Assembly: GCF_013409255.1 (NCBI RefSeq)
Contig: NZ_JACCAS010000002.1
Coordinates: 310,001 to 374,000, forward strand
From: Paraburkholderia bryophila
GTDB lineage: Bacteria; Pseudomonadota; Gammaproteobacteria; Burkholderiales; Burkholderiaceae
Length of the DNA: 64,000 nucleotides
Direction: 5' to 3'
This document shows, in pieces, positions 18,640 to 26,848 of this stretch; the stretch's first letter is position 1, and each line of letters opens with the position of its first letter. The notes below the pieces were generated by a model. It did no database searches and was not told where the DNA came from. It saw only the letters and a program-made list of their open reading frames with translations. Position numbers and translations under genes: made by a program.

Positions 18640-18860
18640 GGTCGGGCAGTTTATCCGCCGCAGCGCACCGCACCGGGCGGCGCGTCACGCATGGCAACTC
18701 CGGCGCCATCACATCTCCCCGCCAGCACACTTCAAGCCAATCTCCGCTACCCCATCCCTCCGGATCAGTCGACACAAACCATGCCTAACAGGCATGGCGC
18801 CACGCCTACAAAGTCTTTTCCATTTCCGTGAACCAGGCCTAGATTACCCATCAGACGGCA

Positions 18861-19907
18861 GTGACGCGCCTGCGCACCCTTCAACCCGGCGACATTCCGA
18901 GCCCGATGATGGCCGACTTCTACGGCCAGCGCGCCTCCGAAGGTGGCCTCGAAATCATCGAAGGCGTCAGCATCTCCGTCACCGCCCGCTCCTATCTCGG
19001 CGCGGCGAGCTTCTACCACGATGGCCAGACGGCCGGCTGGAAAGCGATCGCCAATGCCGTTCACGCCAAAGGCGGCCGCGTGTTCATGCAACTGATTCAC
19101 GGCGGACGTCAAAGCCACGTCGAAATGACGGATGGTGTAGCGCCGGTCGCACCGTCGGTGGTTCCGTTCAACGGCGTCGCGTTGACGAAGGATGGCTTCG
19201 TGCCCGCGTCCCCGCACCGCGCACTCGCTATCGAAGAGATCCCCGCCGTCATCGAGGAATTCCGGGTTGCGGCACAACGCGCGCTCGATGCCGGCTTCGA
19301 CGGCGTGGAACTACATGGCGCGAACGGTTATCTGGTCGACCAGTTCATTCAGGACGGCACCAACCAACGCACCGACGCTTACGGCGGTGCGATCGAAAAT
19401 CGTGTTCGCTTTCTGCGTGAAGCGGTCGAAGCGTTGATTTCGGTGTGGGGTGCGGATCGGGTCGGCGTGCGCATTTCGCCATCGGGTAAATGGGGCGGCA
19501 TTTCGGACAGCAATCCCGAAGCCACCTTCAGCCATGTCGCCAAAGTGCTCGACGAGTACAAGATCGCTTACCTGCATGTGATCGAACCGCGTATCAAGGG
19601 CGACGACACGCTGCACGAAGGTCATCCGCCGGTTGCGGTGAAGTATCTTCGTCCGCACTTTTCCAGGCCGATCATCGCCGCGGGTGGCTTTGACGGCGAT
19701 AGCGCCGAGGCCATCGTCGCAGGCGGTGACGCGGACCTGGTCGCTTTTGGCCGCCATTTCTCGTCAAACCCGGATTTGCCGTATCGTCTGAAGCACAAGT
19801 TGCCGCTCACGCCGTACGTCCGCGCCGCGTTCTGGGGCGGCGATGAAACGCACTACTCCGATTTCCCTGTCTATCAGACTGTCGCAGAAGCCGAAGCGAC
19901 CGTCTGA
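18861..19907 (+). pseudogene. Old Yellow Enzyme family ene-reductase lacking its N-terminus
   Basis: About 348 residues of an OYE/N-ethylmaleimide-reductase-type flavoprotein are open: LIHGGRQSH, the substrate His/Asn pair in VELHGANGYLVDQF, TNQRTDAYGG, RVGVRISP and AAGGFDGDSAEA are intact. The family normally begins with about 25 residues (an LFxPLxxGxLxLPNRxxMAPLTR-type segment) before TRLR. Here the frame upstream of TRLR reads only seven unrelated codons and then TAG at 18840-18842, and the only start is GTG with no ribosome site. The first beta strand and part of the FMN pocket are therefore missing, and the gene is probably non-functional or makes a truncated protein. A sequencing deletion is possible. 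Confidence 0.65.
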
Positions 19908-19945
19908 GTCGATTCGTGTTTCGTCATCCATCAACGGAGGTTTTC

Positions 19946-20935
19946 ATGTCACGCACTATCAAGTTCGCCCAGACCGGCGGACCGGAAGTTCTCGAATTCG
20001 TCGACACCGCCACACCCGAACCGGGTCCGAGCGAGATTCGCATCAAGGTGAAGGCGATCGGCATCAATCGCGCGGAAGCGATGTGGCGTATCGACCAGTA
20101 CATCGAACCGGTCAAGTTTCCGGCGGGTCTCGGTTATGAAGCTGCCGGGATTGTCGATGTAGTCGGCAAGGACGTCAGCGGTTTCGCGGCCGGCGACGAG
20201 GTCAGCGTGATCCCATCGTTCTCGATGAATCAGTACGGGACGTATGGCGAAGTGATCGTCGTGCCGGAGTACGCCGTCGTCAAACATCCGGCGTCGCTGT
20301 CGTACGCCGAGGCGGCCTCGGTGTGGATGATGTTCGTGACGGCGTATGGCGCGCTAATCGAAGACGCCAAGGTGACGAAAGGCGACTTCGTGATCGTGCC
20401 GGCGGCGTCGAGCAGTGTTGGACTCGCGGCGATCCAGCTTGCGAATTACGCCGGCGCGACTTCCATTGCGCTAACGCGCAGCGTGGCCAAACGTCAGCAG
20501 TTGCTCGATGCCGGCGCCGCTCACGTGGTGGTGACGGACGAAGCCGATCTGCTCGATGAAGTGATGCGGATCACGGATGGCAAAGGAGCACGCGTGGTGT
20601 TCGATCCGGTCGGCGGACCGAACTTTGCGAAACTGATTTCGGCGCTGTCGTTTCAGGGCATTGCGTATATCTACGGTGCGCTTAGCAACGAGGTCACGCC
20701 GCTGCCGGTGCTCGACATGATCGCGAAGATGATCACCGTCAAGGCGCACAACATCTGGCTGACGAGCGGGGATGAGACGCGTCGTAAGGCTGCGGTCGAC
20801 TATGTTCTCAAAGGGTTGGCGAGTGGCGAGCTCAAGCCGGTGATCGATCGCACGTTCTCGTTCGATGAGATGGTTGAGGTGCATCGGTATCTTGAGACTA
20901 ATGGGCAGTTTGGGAAGATTGTTGTGACGGTGTGA
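19946..20935 (+). CDS. Zinc-independent quinone oxidoreductase-like MDR protein
   Basis: A 329-residue medium-chain dehydrogenase/reductase. The N-terminal GroES-like domain (KAIGINRAEAMWRID, GYEAAGIVDVVGKDV) lacks the Cys/His zinc ligands of alcohol dehydrogenases. The Rossmann part has VPAASSSVGLAAIQLANYAGA as NADPH loop and DPVGGPNF. Such enzymes reduce quinones or alpha,beta-unsaturated carbonyls. GGAGG lies five bases before the ATG. It is 38 bp downstream of the truncated OYE gene; both families reduce activated alkenes, so they may once have formed a stress-reductase unit. Confidence 0.82.
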   Translation: MSRTIKFAQTGGPEVLEFVDTATPEPGPSEIRIKVKAIGINRAEAMWRIDQYIEPVKFPAGLGYEAAGIVDVVGKDVSGFAAGDEVSVIPSFSMNQYGTYGEVIVVPEYAVVKHPASLSYAEAASVWMMFVTAYGALIEDAKVTKGDFVIVPAASSSVGLAAIQLANYAGATSIALTRSVAKRQQLLDAGAAHVVVTDEADLLDEVMRITDGKGARVVFDPVGGPNFAKLISALSFQGIAYIYGALSNEVTPLPVLDMIAKMITVKAHNIWLTSGDETRRKAAVDYVLKGLASGELKPVIDRTFSFDEMVEVHRYLETNGQFGKIVVTV

Positions 20936-21558
20936 TCGGATGATTGGGTGTGACTGAGACGTTCGCCGGAGGATGGCGAACGTCTCACTACCGCCGGCAA
21001 TTGCAGGCGCAGGGAGATTCGACGGCAAAATTCGTCGCTGGACCTGACTTTGATCCAGGCAACGATGCATTGGTCCTCTATGGAAAAAACGGCGGCACCG
21101 ATGTTGACCGTCTACGCGCGCTGTACGCGTTGGCGCTCGGCACTTCGGACCGATCAAAAGGAAAGAGGCTGAACTACTCCCGCAATGCGAGACGCTCCTG
21201 CGCTCGGCCGAGCCTAAAGCGGGCGAAGCCTGCGAGTAAGAGCGGCCGGCGAGGCCACGATGCGTGAGTGCAGTGCCAATACAAACGCTACTGAGGCGCG
21301 ATCCGTACATCGGCAATTGCACTCCCTTTGCATAAAGCGCGCGACGTGAGCATGGCGCTCCGCCGTTCTCGGCAGGCGGTTCACTGGGGACCCGGCTCGG
21401 CCATCGGGCAATCACAGGATTGCGCGAAAACCTGTATGGATGTACAGTTCTTCCCTGTGGATGTCCGACCCTGCCCACGAACCGTTGTGCAGGGTCTCGC
21501 GAGCCACGCCGCGTACTTGTGACGCTCCGCAAACGTGGGGCAAGCATAGGGAGAAAAC
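20936..21558. other. Intergenic region without a recognisable gene
   Basis: About 620 bp. A 107-codon open frame starts at 20944 but shows no family resemblance and no ribosome site, and its composition drifts from the neighbours. The segment may be decayed coding sequence. No repeat or RNA structure was recognised. Confidence 0.4.
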
Positions 21559-21909
21559 ATGTTTCGATTTGCGATCCGAGGTGCAGTGCTGCTGGCGTTC
21601 GCTTCGACAGCGGTGGCCGGCGAGCACTACATCGAGATCTGGAATCCGCCGGAAGCGCGCCTCCCGCAGCCATCCATTAGCGGCAAGGGTATAGCAGGCA
21701 AGACGTCGCTCGTCCCTCGCCATGCGTCCAGAGCAACACCGCGTCGGGTTGCAGATCCGGTTGCGAGGTCCGTTCCGGGCAAACGCGTGACGGATACCTT
21801 TAAGAAACCTGTCACACCACGCCCTACCGACATTCCTCGCATCATGACGCCTGAAGGCAATGTGCTTCGCGTGAACTACACCGGCACGCCGGTCCAGGTG
21901 CTGCGCTGA
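21559..21909 (+). CDS. Small exported protein of unknown function
   Basis: A 116-residue protein with a clear signal peptide (MFRFAIRGAVLLAFASTAVA, cleavage after AVA). The mature part starts GEHYIEIWNPPEAR and is rich in Pro, Arg and Thr; it ends with a VNYTGTPVQVLR segment. GGGAGA precedes the ATG. It is probably periplasmic. From memory the EHYxEIWNPPEAR start recurs in small Burkholderia proteins of unknown function. No catalytic motif is visible. Confidence 0.6.
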   Translation: MFRFAIRGAVLLAFASTAVAGEHYIEIWNPPEARLPQPSISGKGIAGKTSLVPRHASRATPRRVADPVARSVPGKRVTDTFKKPVTPRPTDIPRIMTPEGNVLRVNYTGTPVQVLR

Positions 21910-21963
21910 TCGAAACGTCCTTCGCGGCGAGTATCGAATCTGTACTCGTCATTGGCGTCACAT

Positions 21964-22473
21964 TTATCCCCTCGACTTGACCGGCTTTTCCATGCACGCG
22001 TCGACGTCGACACTTTCCTGATCGTCCCGGTTGGCCCGGCTTGCCAGTTGCAAATAAGCGGCCGCGAGTCGTCGAAGATCGTCTTCGGACGCACCTTCGA
22101 TACCGATCAATTGATCGTTCGCCGCGCGATGCGACGCGAGCAGTTCATTCAGCTTCAGATGCATCGCCACGCTGTCCTTGTTCTGACTTTGCTGGATCAG
22201 AAAGACCATCAAAAAGGTAATGATGGTCGTGCCGGTATTGATCACCAGTTGCCAGCCGTCGGAAAAGTGGAATAGCGGACCCGTCACGCCCCAGACGAGC
22301 ACGGTGATTGCCGCGACGCCGAACGCGACCGGTGAACCGGCCAGCCGCGTGATCGAACTGGCGAAGGTGTCGAAAGCGCGCGTGACGGGGTGGCGTGCCG
22401 CGTACGCTGGGCTCGCTGTGTCCGGGACGGTGCTCAGGCTGTCTGCGTAAGAGCCCGGTTTTGCTGTTCGCAT
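21964..22473 (-). CDS. Low-affinity iron permease family protein (PF04120-like)
   Basis: A 169-residue membrane protein. FDTFASSITRLAGSPVAFGVAAITVLVWGVTGPLFHFSDGWQLVINTGTTIITFLMVFLIQQSQNKDSVAMHLKLNELL is the full signature of this family, with two membrane segments and the conserved QNKDxxAxHxKLNEL helix. Despite the family name, bacterial members have no proven transport role. The ATG at 22473 has GGAGG upstream; further upstream codons are not conserved. A single gene, convergent with the small exported protein. Confidence 0.85.
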   Translation of the reverse strand: MRTAKPGSYADSLSTVPDTASPAYAARHPVTRAFDTFASSITRLAGSPVAFGVAAITVLVWGVTGPLFHFSDGWQLVINTGTTIITFLMVFLIQQSQNKDSVAMHLKLNELLASHRAANDQLIGIEGASEDDLRRLAAAYLQLASRANRDDQESVDVDACMEKPVKSRG

Positions 22474-22594
22474 GGCTGCCTCCAACGGTTGTGATCCACA
22501 TCCGCTGGGTAGCATTTTGCGTGCCGTGTGGCTGTGGCGTGTGCCGAGGCTCATGCCGCAATGAAGCTTGCTGTCACGCGCGGCATCGACGCCG

Positions 22595-23917
22595 TTAGTC
22601 AGTACAGGCGGGGCACGCTACCGTCGTCGCTGTCGGCTTGCTTGTCGGCTTATTGGCCACCTTGCCGGCCGAATGATTCACCGCCTCAGCCACGCCAGCC
22701 TCAACCGTCACACCCTGCTCCCCCCGCCCGAAACTCAGCAACACACCGAACCCCAGCAACGCGAGAGCGCTACCGAGCAGAAGATCGGCCGAGATCCCGA
22801 TGTGATCGACCACCATCCCGCCCACCAGCGAGCCAAGCGCGATCGCCACCTGAATGATGCTCACGAACAAGGCCGACCCGGCTTCCGGCGAATCCGGTGT
22901 GGCGCGCTGAATCCAGATGCTGAAACACAACGGCAACGCGCCGAACGAAACGCCCCACGCGAGCACGAGCGCCGTTACGCCAATCGACGAATGCTGCAAC
23001 AGCGGCAACGATACCAACGCGACCATCAGCAGCGACACCATCACACCGAGCGAGATCTTCAGATTGCGCGTGACCGTGGACGACACCGCGAAATTGGAGA
23101 CGAAACCGATAATGCCGAAACCGAGCAGCAGCCAGGTAATGGTAGGCATGCTCAGATTCGCATTGCGCAACAGAAATGGCGTGATGTACGTGTACGACGA
23201 GAAATGCGCGCCGAACACCAGCGCCACCATCAGCATGCTTTTACGCGGATGCGAACGGCGCAGGAGCGTCACGAGATCGTGCAGGCGCAATGCCGCGTTC
23301 GACGGTAACGACGGCACGAAGAAAAACTGCGCGACGAGCGCCACCGCAACCAGCACACCGGTCGCCATGAACGAAGCACGCCACGACGCGAAGCTCGCGA
23401 TGAACGTGCCGAGCGGCACGCCGATCACCGTTGCGCACGTTACGCCGGTCAATATCGTCGCCATGGCGCGCGCGGAATCTTTCGGCCGCACGAGGCGTCC
23501 CGAAGCCGCCGTGGCCAACGTCCAGAAACCGCCCAACGCCGCGCCGAGCAACGCACGGCCCACCAGCATGAAAAGGAAATCCGGCGCAAAGGCCGAGATC
23601 AGATTCGACGCCAGCAGCAACGCGGTGAGCAGCAGAAAAACGCGCCGCCGATCCATACGCCCCGCCACCAGCATCAGACCCGGAGCCGAAATGGCCGCGA
23701 TCACGCCGGGCACGGTGACCATCAACCCGGCGGTGCCCGGCGATACACCCAGATCCGCCGCGACACGCGGCAACAATCCGACCGGTAAAAACTCGGTCGT
23801 CACGAATGCAAAAGCGCCAATTGCAACGGCGCCGACCGCGAGCCACGAACGCACGGACGACGATGCACCATCGTCCGTCGAGGCGTGGCTCGACGGCAGA
23901 TTATCTTCCATCAACAT
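22595..23917 (-). CDS. MFS transporter, DHA1-type efflux (AraJ/NepI-like)
   Basis: A 440-residue membrane protein with 12 hydrophobic segments. WLAVGAVAIGAFAFVTTEFLPVGLLPRVAADLGVSPGTAGLMVTV and the loop AGRMDRRRVFLLLTALLLASN are typical of the sugar/purine-efflux and drug-export DHA1 branch (AraJ, NepI). It probably exports a small polar or toxic compound with proton antiport. Alternative starts lie at 23917 and two codons later; neither has a strong ribosome site. A short Thr/Lys/Ala-rich tail ends in CPACTD. Confidence 0.8.
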   Translation of the reverse strand: MLMEDNLPSSHASTDDGASSSVRSWLAVGAVAIGAFAFVTTEFLPVGLLPRVAADLGVSPGTAGLMVTVPGVIAAISAPGLMLVAGRMDRRRVFLLLTALLLASNLISAFAPDFLFMLVGRALLGAALGGFWTLATAASGRLVRPKDSARAMATILTGVTCATVIGVPLGTFIASFASWRASFMATGVLVAVALVAQFFFVPSLPSNAALRLHDLVTLLRRSHPRKSMLMVALVFGAHFSSYTYITPFLLRNANLSMPTITWLLLGFGIIGFVSNFAVSSTVTRNLKISLGVMVSLLMVALVSLPLLQHSSIGVTALVLAWGVSFGALPLCFSIWIQRATPDSPEAGSALFVSIIQVAIALGSLVGGMVVDHIGISADLLLGSALALLGFGVLLSFGRGEQGVTVEAGVAEAVNHSAGKVANKPTSKPTATTVACPACTD

Positions 23918-24285
23918 AGTATTGTTTGCGGGTTACTTAACAACGAGTGGGATTGGAGCGGCAGCGCCGTGCTAATCGAATCGCGGACTGCCCACCCTGA
24001 ATAAAAAAAGCAGGTCCTGTCGACCTGCCAGAGATTGCGTCACCGGAAATCAGTGAGTGAAAACCAGAATGCGCACACCATAACATCGTATTAAACCGCT
24101 CGCTGACCGCCCCGAAAAATCGCAGTCGCGCGTGGGGTTATTGAGGCGGTCATGGAGCGTGGGTATAGGGATTGCGCAAGCGTACGCGAGCGCTGCTTCT
24201 CAACGGTGTCACGGGGCATTGCATGAAAGCGGTGCGAAGTTGCGATGTCTGTCACCCGCACCGCACCCTCGCCCGCCGACCCTTT
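23918..24285. other. Intergenic region with one terminator hairpin
   Basis: About 370 bp between an MFS gene and a small secreted-protein gene, both leftward. Apart from the hairpin at 24003-24028 and an A/T-rich patch that probably contains the MFS promoter (23920-23945), nothing was recognised. Confidence 0.4.
24003..24028 (-). terminator. Rho-independent terminator, leftward
   Basis: On the reverse strand a GCAGGTC stem, GACAG loop and GACCTGC partner are followed by seven T. It would end leftward transcription from the small exported-protein gene at 24286-24591 before the MFS gene. Confidence 0.7.
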
Positions 24286-24591
24286 TCATTGACCAAAATA
24301 AACCCGGCATAGCGGCCCGGAAGAACACGACTGGCTCTGCCGGCCGCCCATTTCCGATTGCCCCGCGGCCACGCCTCCATAAGACGCGTTCCGCACGCCC
24401 TGTACGGGCTGTCCCGGTTCTCCGAACGACATGTCGGTCGTTGCTTGCGCCGATTCGTTCGCGTTCTGTTGCATCAGCGTGCGGCCCGACATGCCGTCGC
24501 CTGCCGCGCTATCCGCCTGCTGCGCGCCGATACTCACCGGCACGAGCAGCAGAACCACGCTTGCCATTGCCACCCACAAATGAAATTTCAT
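24286..24591 (-). CDS. Small exported protein of unknown function
   Basis: A 101-residue protein with signal peptide MKFHLWVAMASVVLLLVPVSIGAQQ. The mature part is Gln/Ser/Gly-rich (GRTLMQQNANESAQATTDMSFG) and ends with two Cys in SQSCSSGPLCRVYFGQ, which may form a disulfide. GAGGAG lies eight bases before the ATG, supporting the start. It is probably periplasmic or secreted. No functional domain recognised. Confidence 0.6.
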   Translation of the reverse strand: MKFHLWVAMASVVLLLVPVSIGAQQADSAAGDGMSGRTLMQQNANESAQATTDMSFGEPGQPVQGVRNASYGGVAAGQSEMGGRQSQSCSSGPLCRVYFGQ

Positions 24592-25033
24592 GTCCAGACT
24601 CCTCGAATCCGGCGCAGCAGTACCCGTCCTCCCAAAGAATTGATCCGCGAAAAAACGCCTGGTCGCCCAATCGGGCCGACGGACGAGTCATTGCCAATGC
24701 ATGACTGCTGCGGCGAGTCACCGAACTAAACGAGCTACTCATTGCCAGACCTGCAACCGATGTCGAACGCGTTCTCGCGGCGCGCCTGGAATCGATCGCC
24801 ACAGGCTGGAAACGCGGATTTTGGCTCCGCTGTTCCGTTATAGGTCGGCCGCTCAGGAATTCAATCTCCGACTCGCAAGCTATGCGATTTGCCGTCGGAC
24901 CGGTTCGTTTAGCCGCACTCGCGAACAAAATCCAACAAACCAGCGCGTGCGTTGCCCGCGCAGTGCGTTATGATGCTGCCATAACGTAAAAAACGGCCCC
25001 ACGCGAGGCACCGGCGAGAGACGGAGCGTGGAC
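24592..25033. other. Intergenic region with a short inverted repeat
   Basis: About 440 bp. At 24966-24986 a perfect 7-bp inverted repeat (CGTTATG/CATAACG, 7-base loop) precedes an A-run and the small frame at 25034; it could be an operator or promoter element. Nothing else is recognisable. Confidence 0.35.
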
Positions 25034-25183
25034 GTGAAACCAGCCGGACGCAATCAGCGCATCGTCAACATCGTTCGTTCCCAGGCGGCCGCAAGGCTTA
25101 TCCAGCCTTACCTGCCGTCAGGCAGTGCGCCGGAATACGCGCTGAATGTGCTTGATCGTGCCGATCGGCATAGCGGGTATTAA
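25034..25183 (+). CDS. Possible 49-residue protein, unknown
   Basis: A GTG-started frame of 49 codons with GGAG seven bases upstream and normal codon use for this genome. It reads MKPAGRNQRIVNIVRSQAAA, then RLIQPYLPSGSAPEYALNVL and a short tail ending in HSGY. It is basic at the N-terminus and has no signal peptide. It is too short to judge by eye beyond the ribosome site; comparison in related genomes would decide it. Confidence 0.4.
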   Translation: MKPAGRNQRIVNIVRSQAAARLIQPYLPSGSAPEYALNVLDRADRHSGY

Positions 25184-25375
25184 TGGCAGCCTGACCGGAC
25201 AAATGCAGTACCGCAATTTACGGAGCAACGTTATTTAACGCTGCCAGAAGCATTCCCTTCAATCGATAACCCGACCGCGGGCCGGCCCCATTTAGATGGG
25301 CTAGAGGCTTACGCGGCTTTTCCTTGCAATCTGTAACTGACAGAACGCCGGACGCTTTAGAAGGACGAATATCTT

Positions 25376-25702
25376 ATGGACGAAAGGAAGCGAGATAGCA
25401 TGATTGCGTATCTCCGCCATCGCATGGAAGAGTTTGGTATCGAGCCGGAAGATCTGGCCGCGATATTGGCGACCGAGCCCGCAGCGCAAAAGGACGCACG
25501 CTACCGTAGCGCGACCGGAGATAGCTGGGACGGCCAGGGCGACATGCCTCAGTGGCTCAAACAGGCAATCAGCGCCGGGCAATCAATCGACCACTTTGAA
25601 TTGTCGGCAGCGCCGGCGCCCACCCCGCAGCCGAAGAAAAATGTGGACTGGAAAAACGATCCGTTCGCAGGCAGCCCGCTGGCCCGTTCAAACAATCGTT
25701 AA
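25376..25702 (+). CDS. H-NS-type DNA-binding tail protein (putative)
   Basis: A 108-residue protein. An N-terminal helical part (RDSMIAYLRHRMEEFGIEPEDLAAIL) precedes YRSATGDSWDGQGDMPQWLKQAISAGQSIDHF. The latter resembles the H-NS C-terminal core (Y-R-x-x-x-G-x-x-W-x-G-x-G-x-x-P-x-W), where the WxGxG loop enters AT-rich minor grooves. The usual positively charged Arg of the loop is replaced by Gln here. AAGGA lies ten bases before the ATG. It may act as a small nucleoid protein or as a modifier of full H-NS. Assignment is by motif only. Confidence 0.55.
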   Translation: MDERKRDSMIAYLRHRMEEFGIEPEDLAAILATEPAAQKDARYRSATGDSWDGQGDMPQWLKQAISAGQSIDHFELSAAPAPTPQPKKNVDWKNDPFAGSPLARSNNR

Positions 25703-25710
25703 TCCGGCGC

Positions 25711-26184
25711 TCACGCGTTGCAGGTGGTGAGTTGCGGCGGCACCGTGTATTGCGGTAATTGAATGAACGCGCTGATCTGCCGCACGATTTGCCAGAACAG
25801 CTTGTCGAACAGTCGCCCGCGCTCCGCCTCTGAAACGCCGTCCGCCAGCGGATCGGCAAAGCTCCAGCGATACAAAGCCGGCGCCCCCGGAAACACAGGC
25901 GCATGAGGCGCGGCGACGAATTCGTCCATGGCCACGATAACGTCCATTCGCGGCGCCCATTCGCCGGTGAATTCCAGCCAGCTTTTGGCGCCGAGCACGC
26001 CGAGTTCCGAAATGCCCGGCCGCAATTGAGCCACGGCAAATGGATGAACCCGCGTGGCCGGTTCCGGCCCCGCGCTGAATGCATCGAAACGGTGTCCCGC
26101 CAGTTCCCGCAATAAAGCTTCGGCAATAATGCTGCTGGCTGAATTCTCACGACAGAGAAACAGCACCTTATATTTTCTGGTCAC
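25711..26184 (-). CDS. Low-molecular-weight phosphatase/ArsC-fold protein without catalytic Arg
   Basis: A 157-residue protein of the LMW phosphatase-arsenate reductase fold: VLFLCRENSASSIIAEALL at the N-terminus, DVIVAMDEF, and PVFPGAPALYRWSFADP near residue 100. Active family members need a Cys-x5-Arg P-loop. Here Cys11 is present but position 17 is Ser instead of Arg, and the later resolving Cys of ArsC enzymes is absent. It is therefore likely catalytically weak or dead, perhaps a binding protein. The GTG at 26184 fits the family start; no ATG is available, and a longer upstream frame to 26427 lacks homology. Confidence 0.65.
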   Translation of the reverse strand: MTRKYKVLFLCRENSASSIIAEALLRELAGHRFDAFSAGPEPATRVHPFAVAQLRPGISELGVLGAKSWLEFTGEWAPRMDVIVAMDEFVAAPHAPVFPGAPALYRWSFADPLADGVSEAERGRLFDKLFWQIVRQISAFIQLPQYTVPPQLTTCNA

Positions 26185-26433
26185 GCTCACCCCGTACCCA
26201 TATATTTTTGCTTCTGTGCAGCATTCTGCCGTCGCAGTCTTGCGCCCTCGTGACACTACGATGACCTGATTGATGGCGCTACGGGAAGTTGTACCAGGGG
26301 ACTCGACTCTCCGGCGCCGCGCGATGCTTCTGCCCGCCAGTTTAGCAGCGTGAACGACCAGGCTTTCATTAAGCTGTCGCCCACGCGCCGATACGCCGCG
26401 TTTCGTCACATGACTGCGGCGCATCAAATCTCG

Positions 26434-26634
26434 TCAACTCGCGGCCTCGCTGTCGCGCCTCTTCAACACGATCCGATTGGCCGCGTCGCTGTCTTGCACC
26501 GTCGCGGGAAGAGTCGGCTCGAACTGCATGGCGGCCGCAGGCTTGCTAACCGCCTTGACGCCATTCGCAATGCCCGGTGCCGCGACGTAGGGAACGAAGG
26601 CCGCCACCGCGACGACAATAATGAAAGTGAACAT
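26434..26634 (-). CDS. Small membrane or exported protein, unknown
   Basis: A 66-residue frame beginning with a hydrophobic segment (MFTFIIVVAVAAFVPYVAAP) followed by a polar tail. GAGG lies ten bases before the ATG. The first 20 residues could be a signal anchor. No homology recognised; plausible but unproven gene. Confidence 0.45.
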   Translation of the reverse strand: MFTFIIVVAVAAFVPYVAAPGIANGVKAVSKPAAAMQFEPTLPATVQDSDAANRIVLKRRDSEAAS

Positions 26635-26848
26635 GAGCGTCGTACCTCGTGGGAGGGACTGCGTGAAAGGCCGCGTGAGGGATTGCCTGAAGGTGGAGAT
26701 CGGTCAGAACGGAACGGCATTCGCTCGACTCGCGTCGCGAACGGTAAGAACGTGTCTTTGATTCTAGGAGCGCGGCTTGCCGCGCTAAAGGCCGAGGTCT
26801 CTATCAAATCGGCCTACGTCTATGGTCTGGCGGCCAAGCTGTCTTTCG

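Noticed and set aside
20944-21267. 107-codon open frame after the MDR gene
   Set aside because: No ribosome site, no family resemblance, and composition typical of decayed or non-coding DNA.
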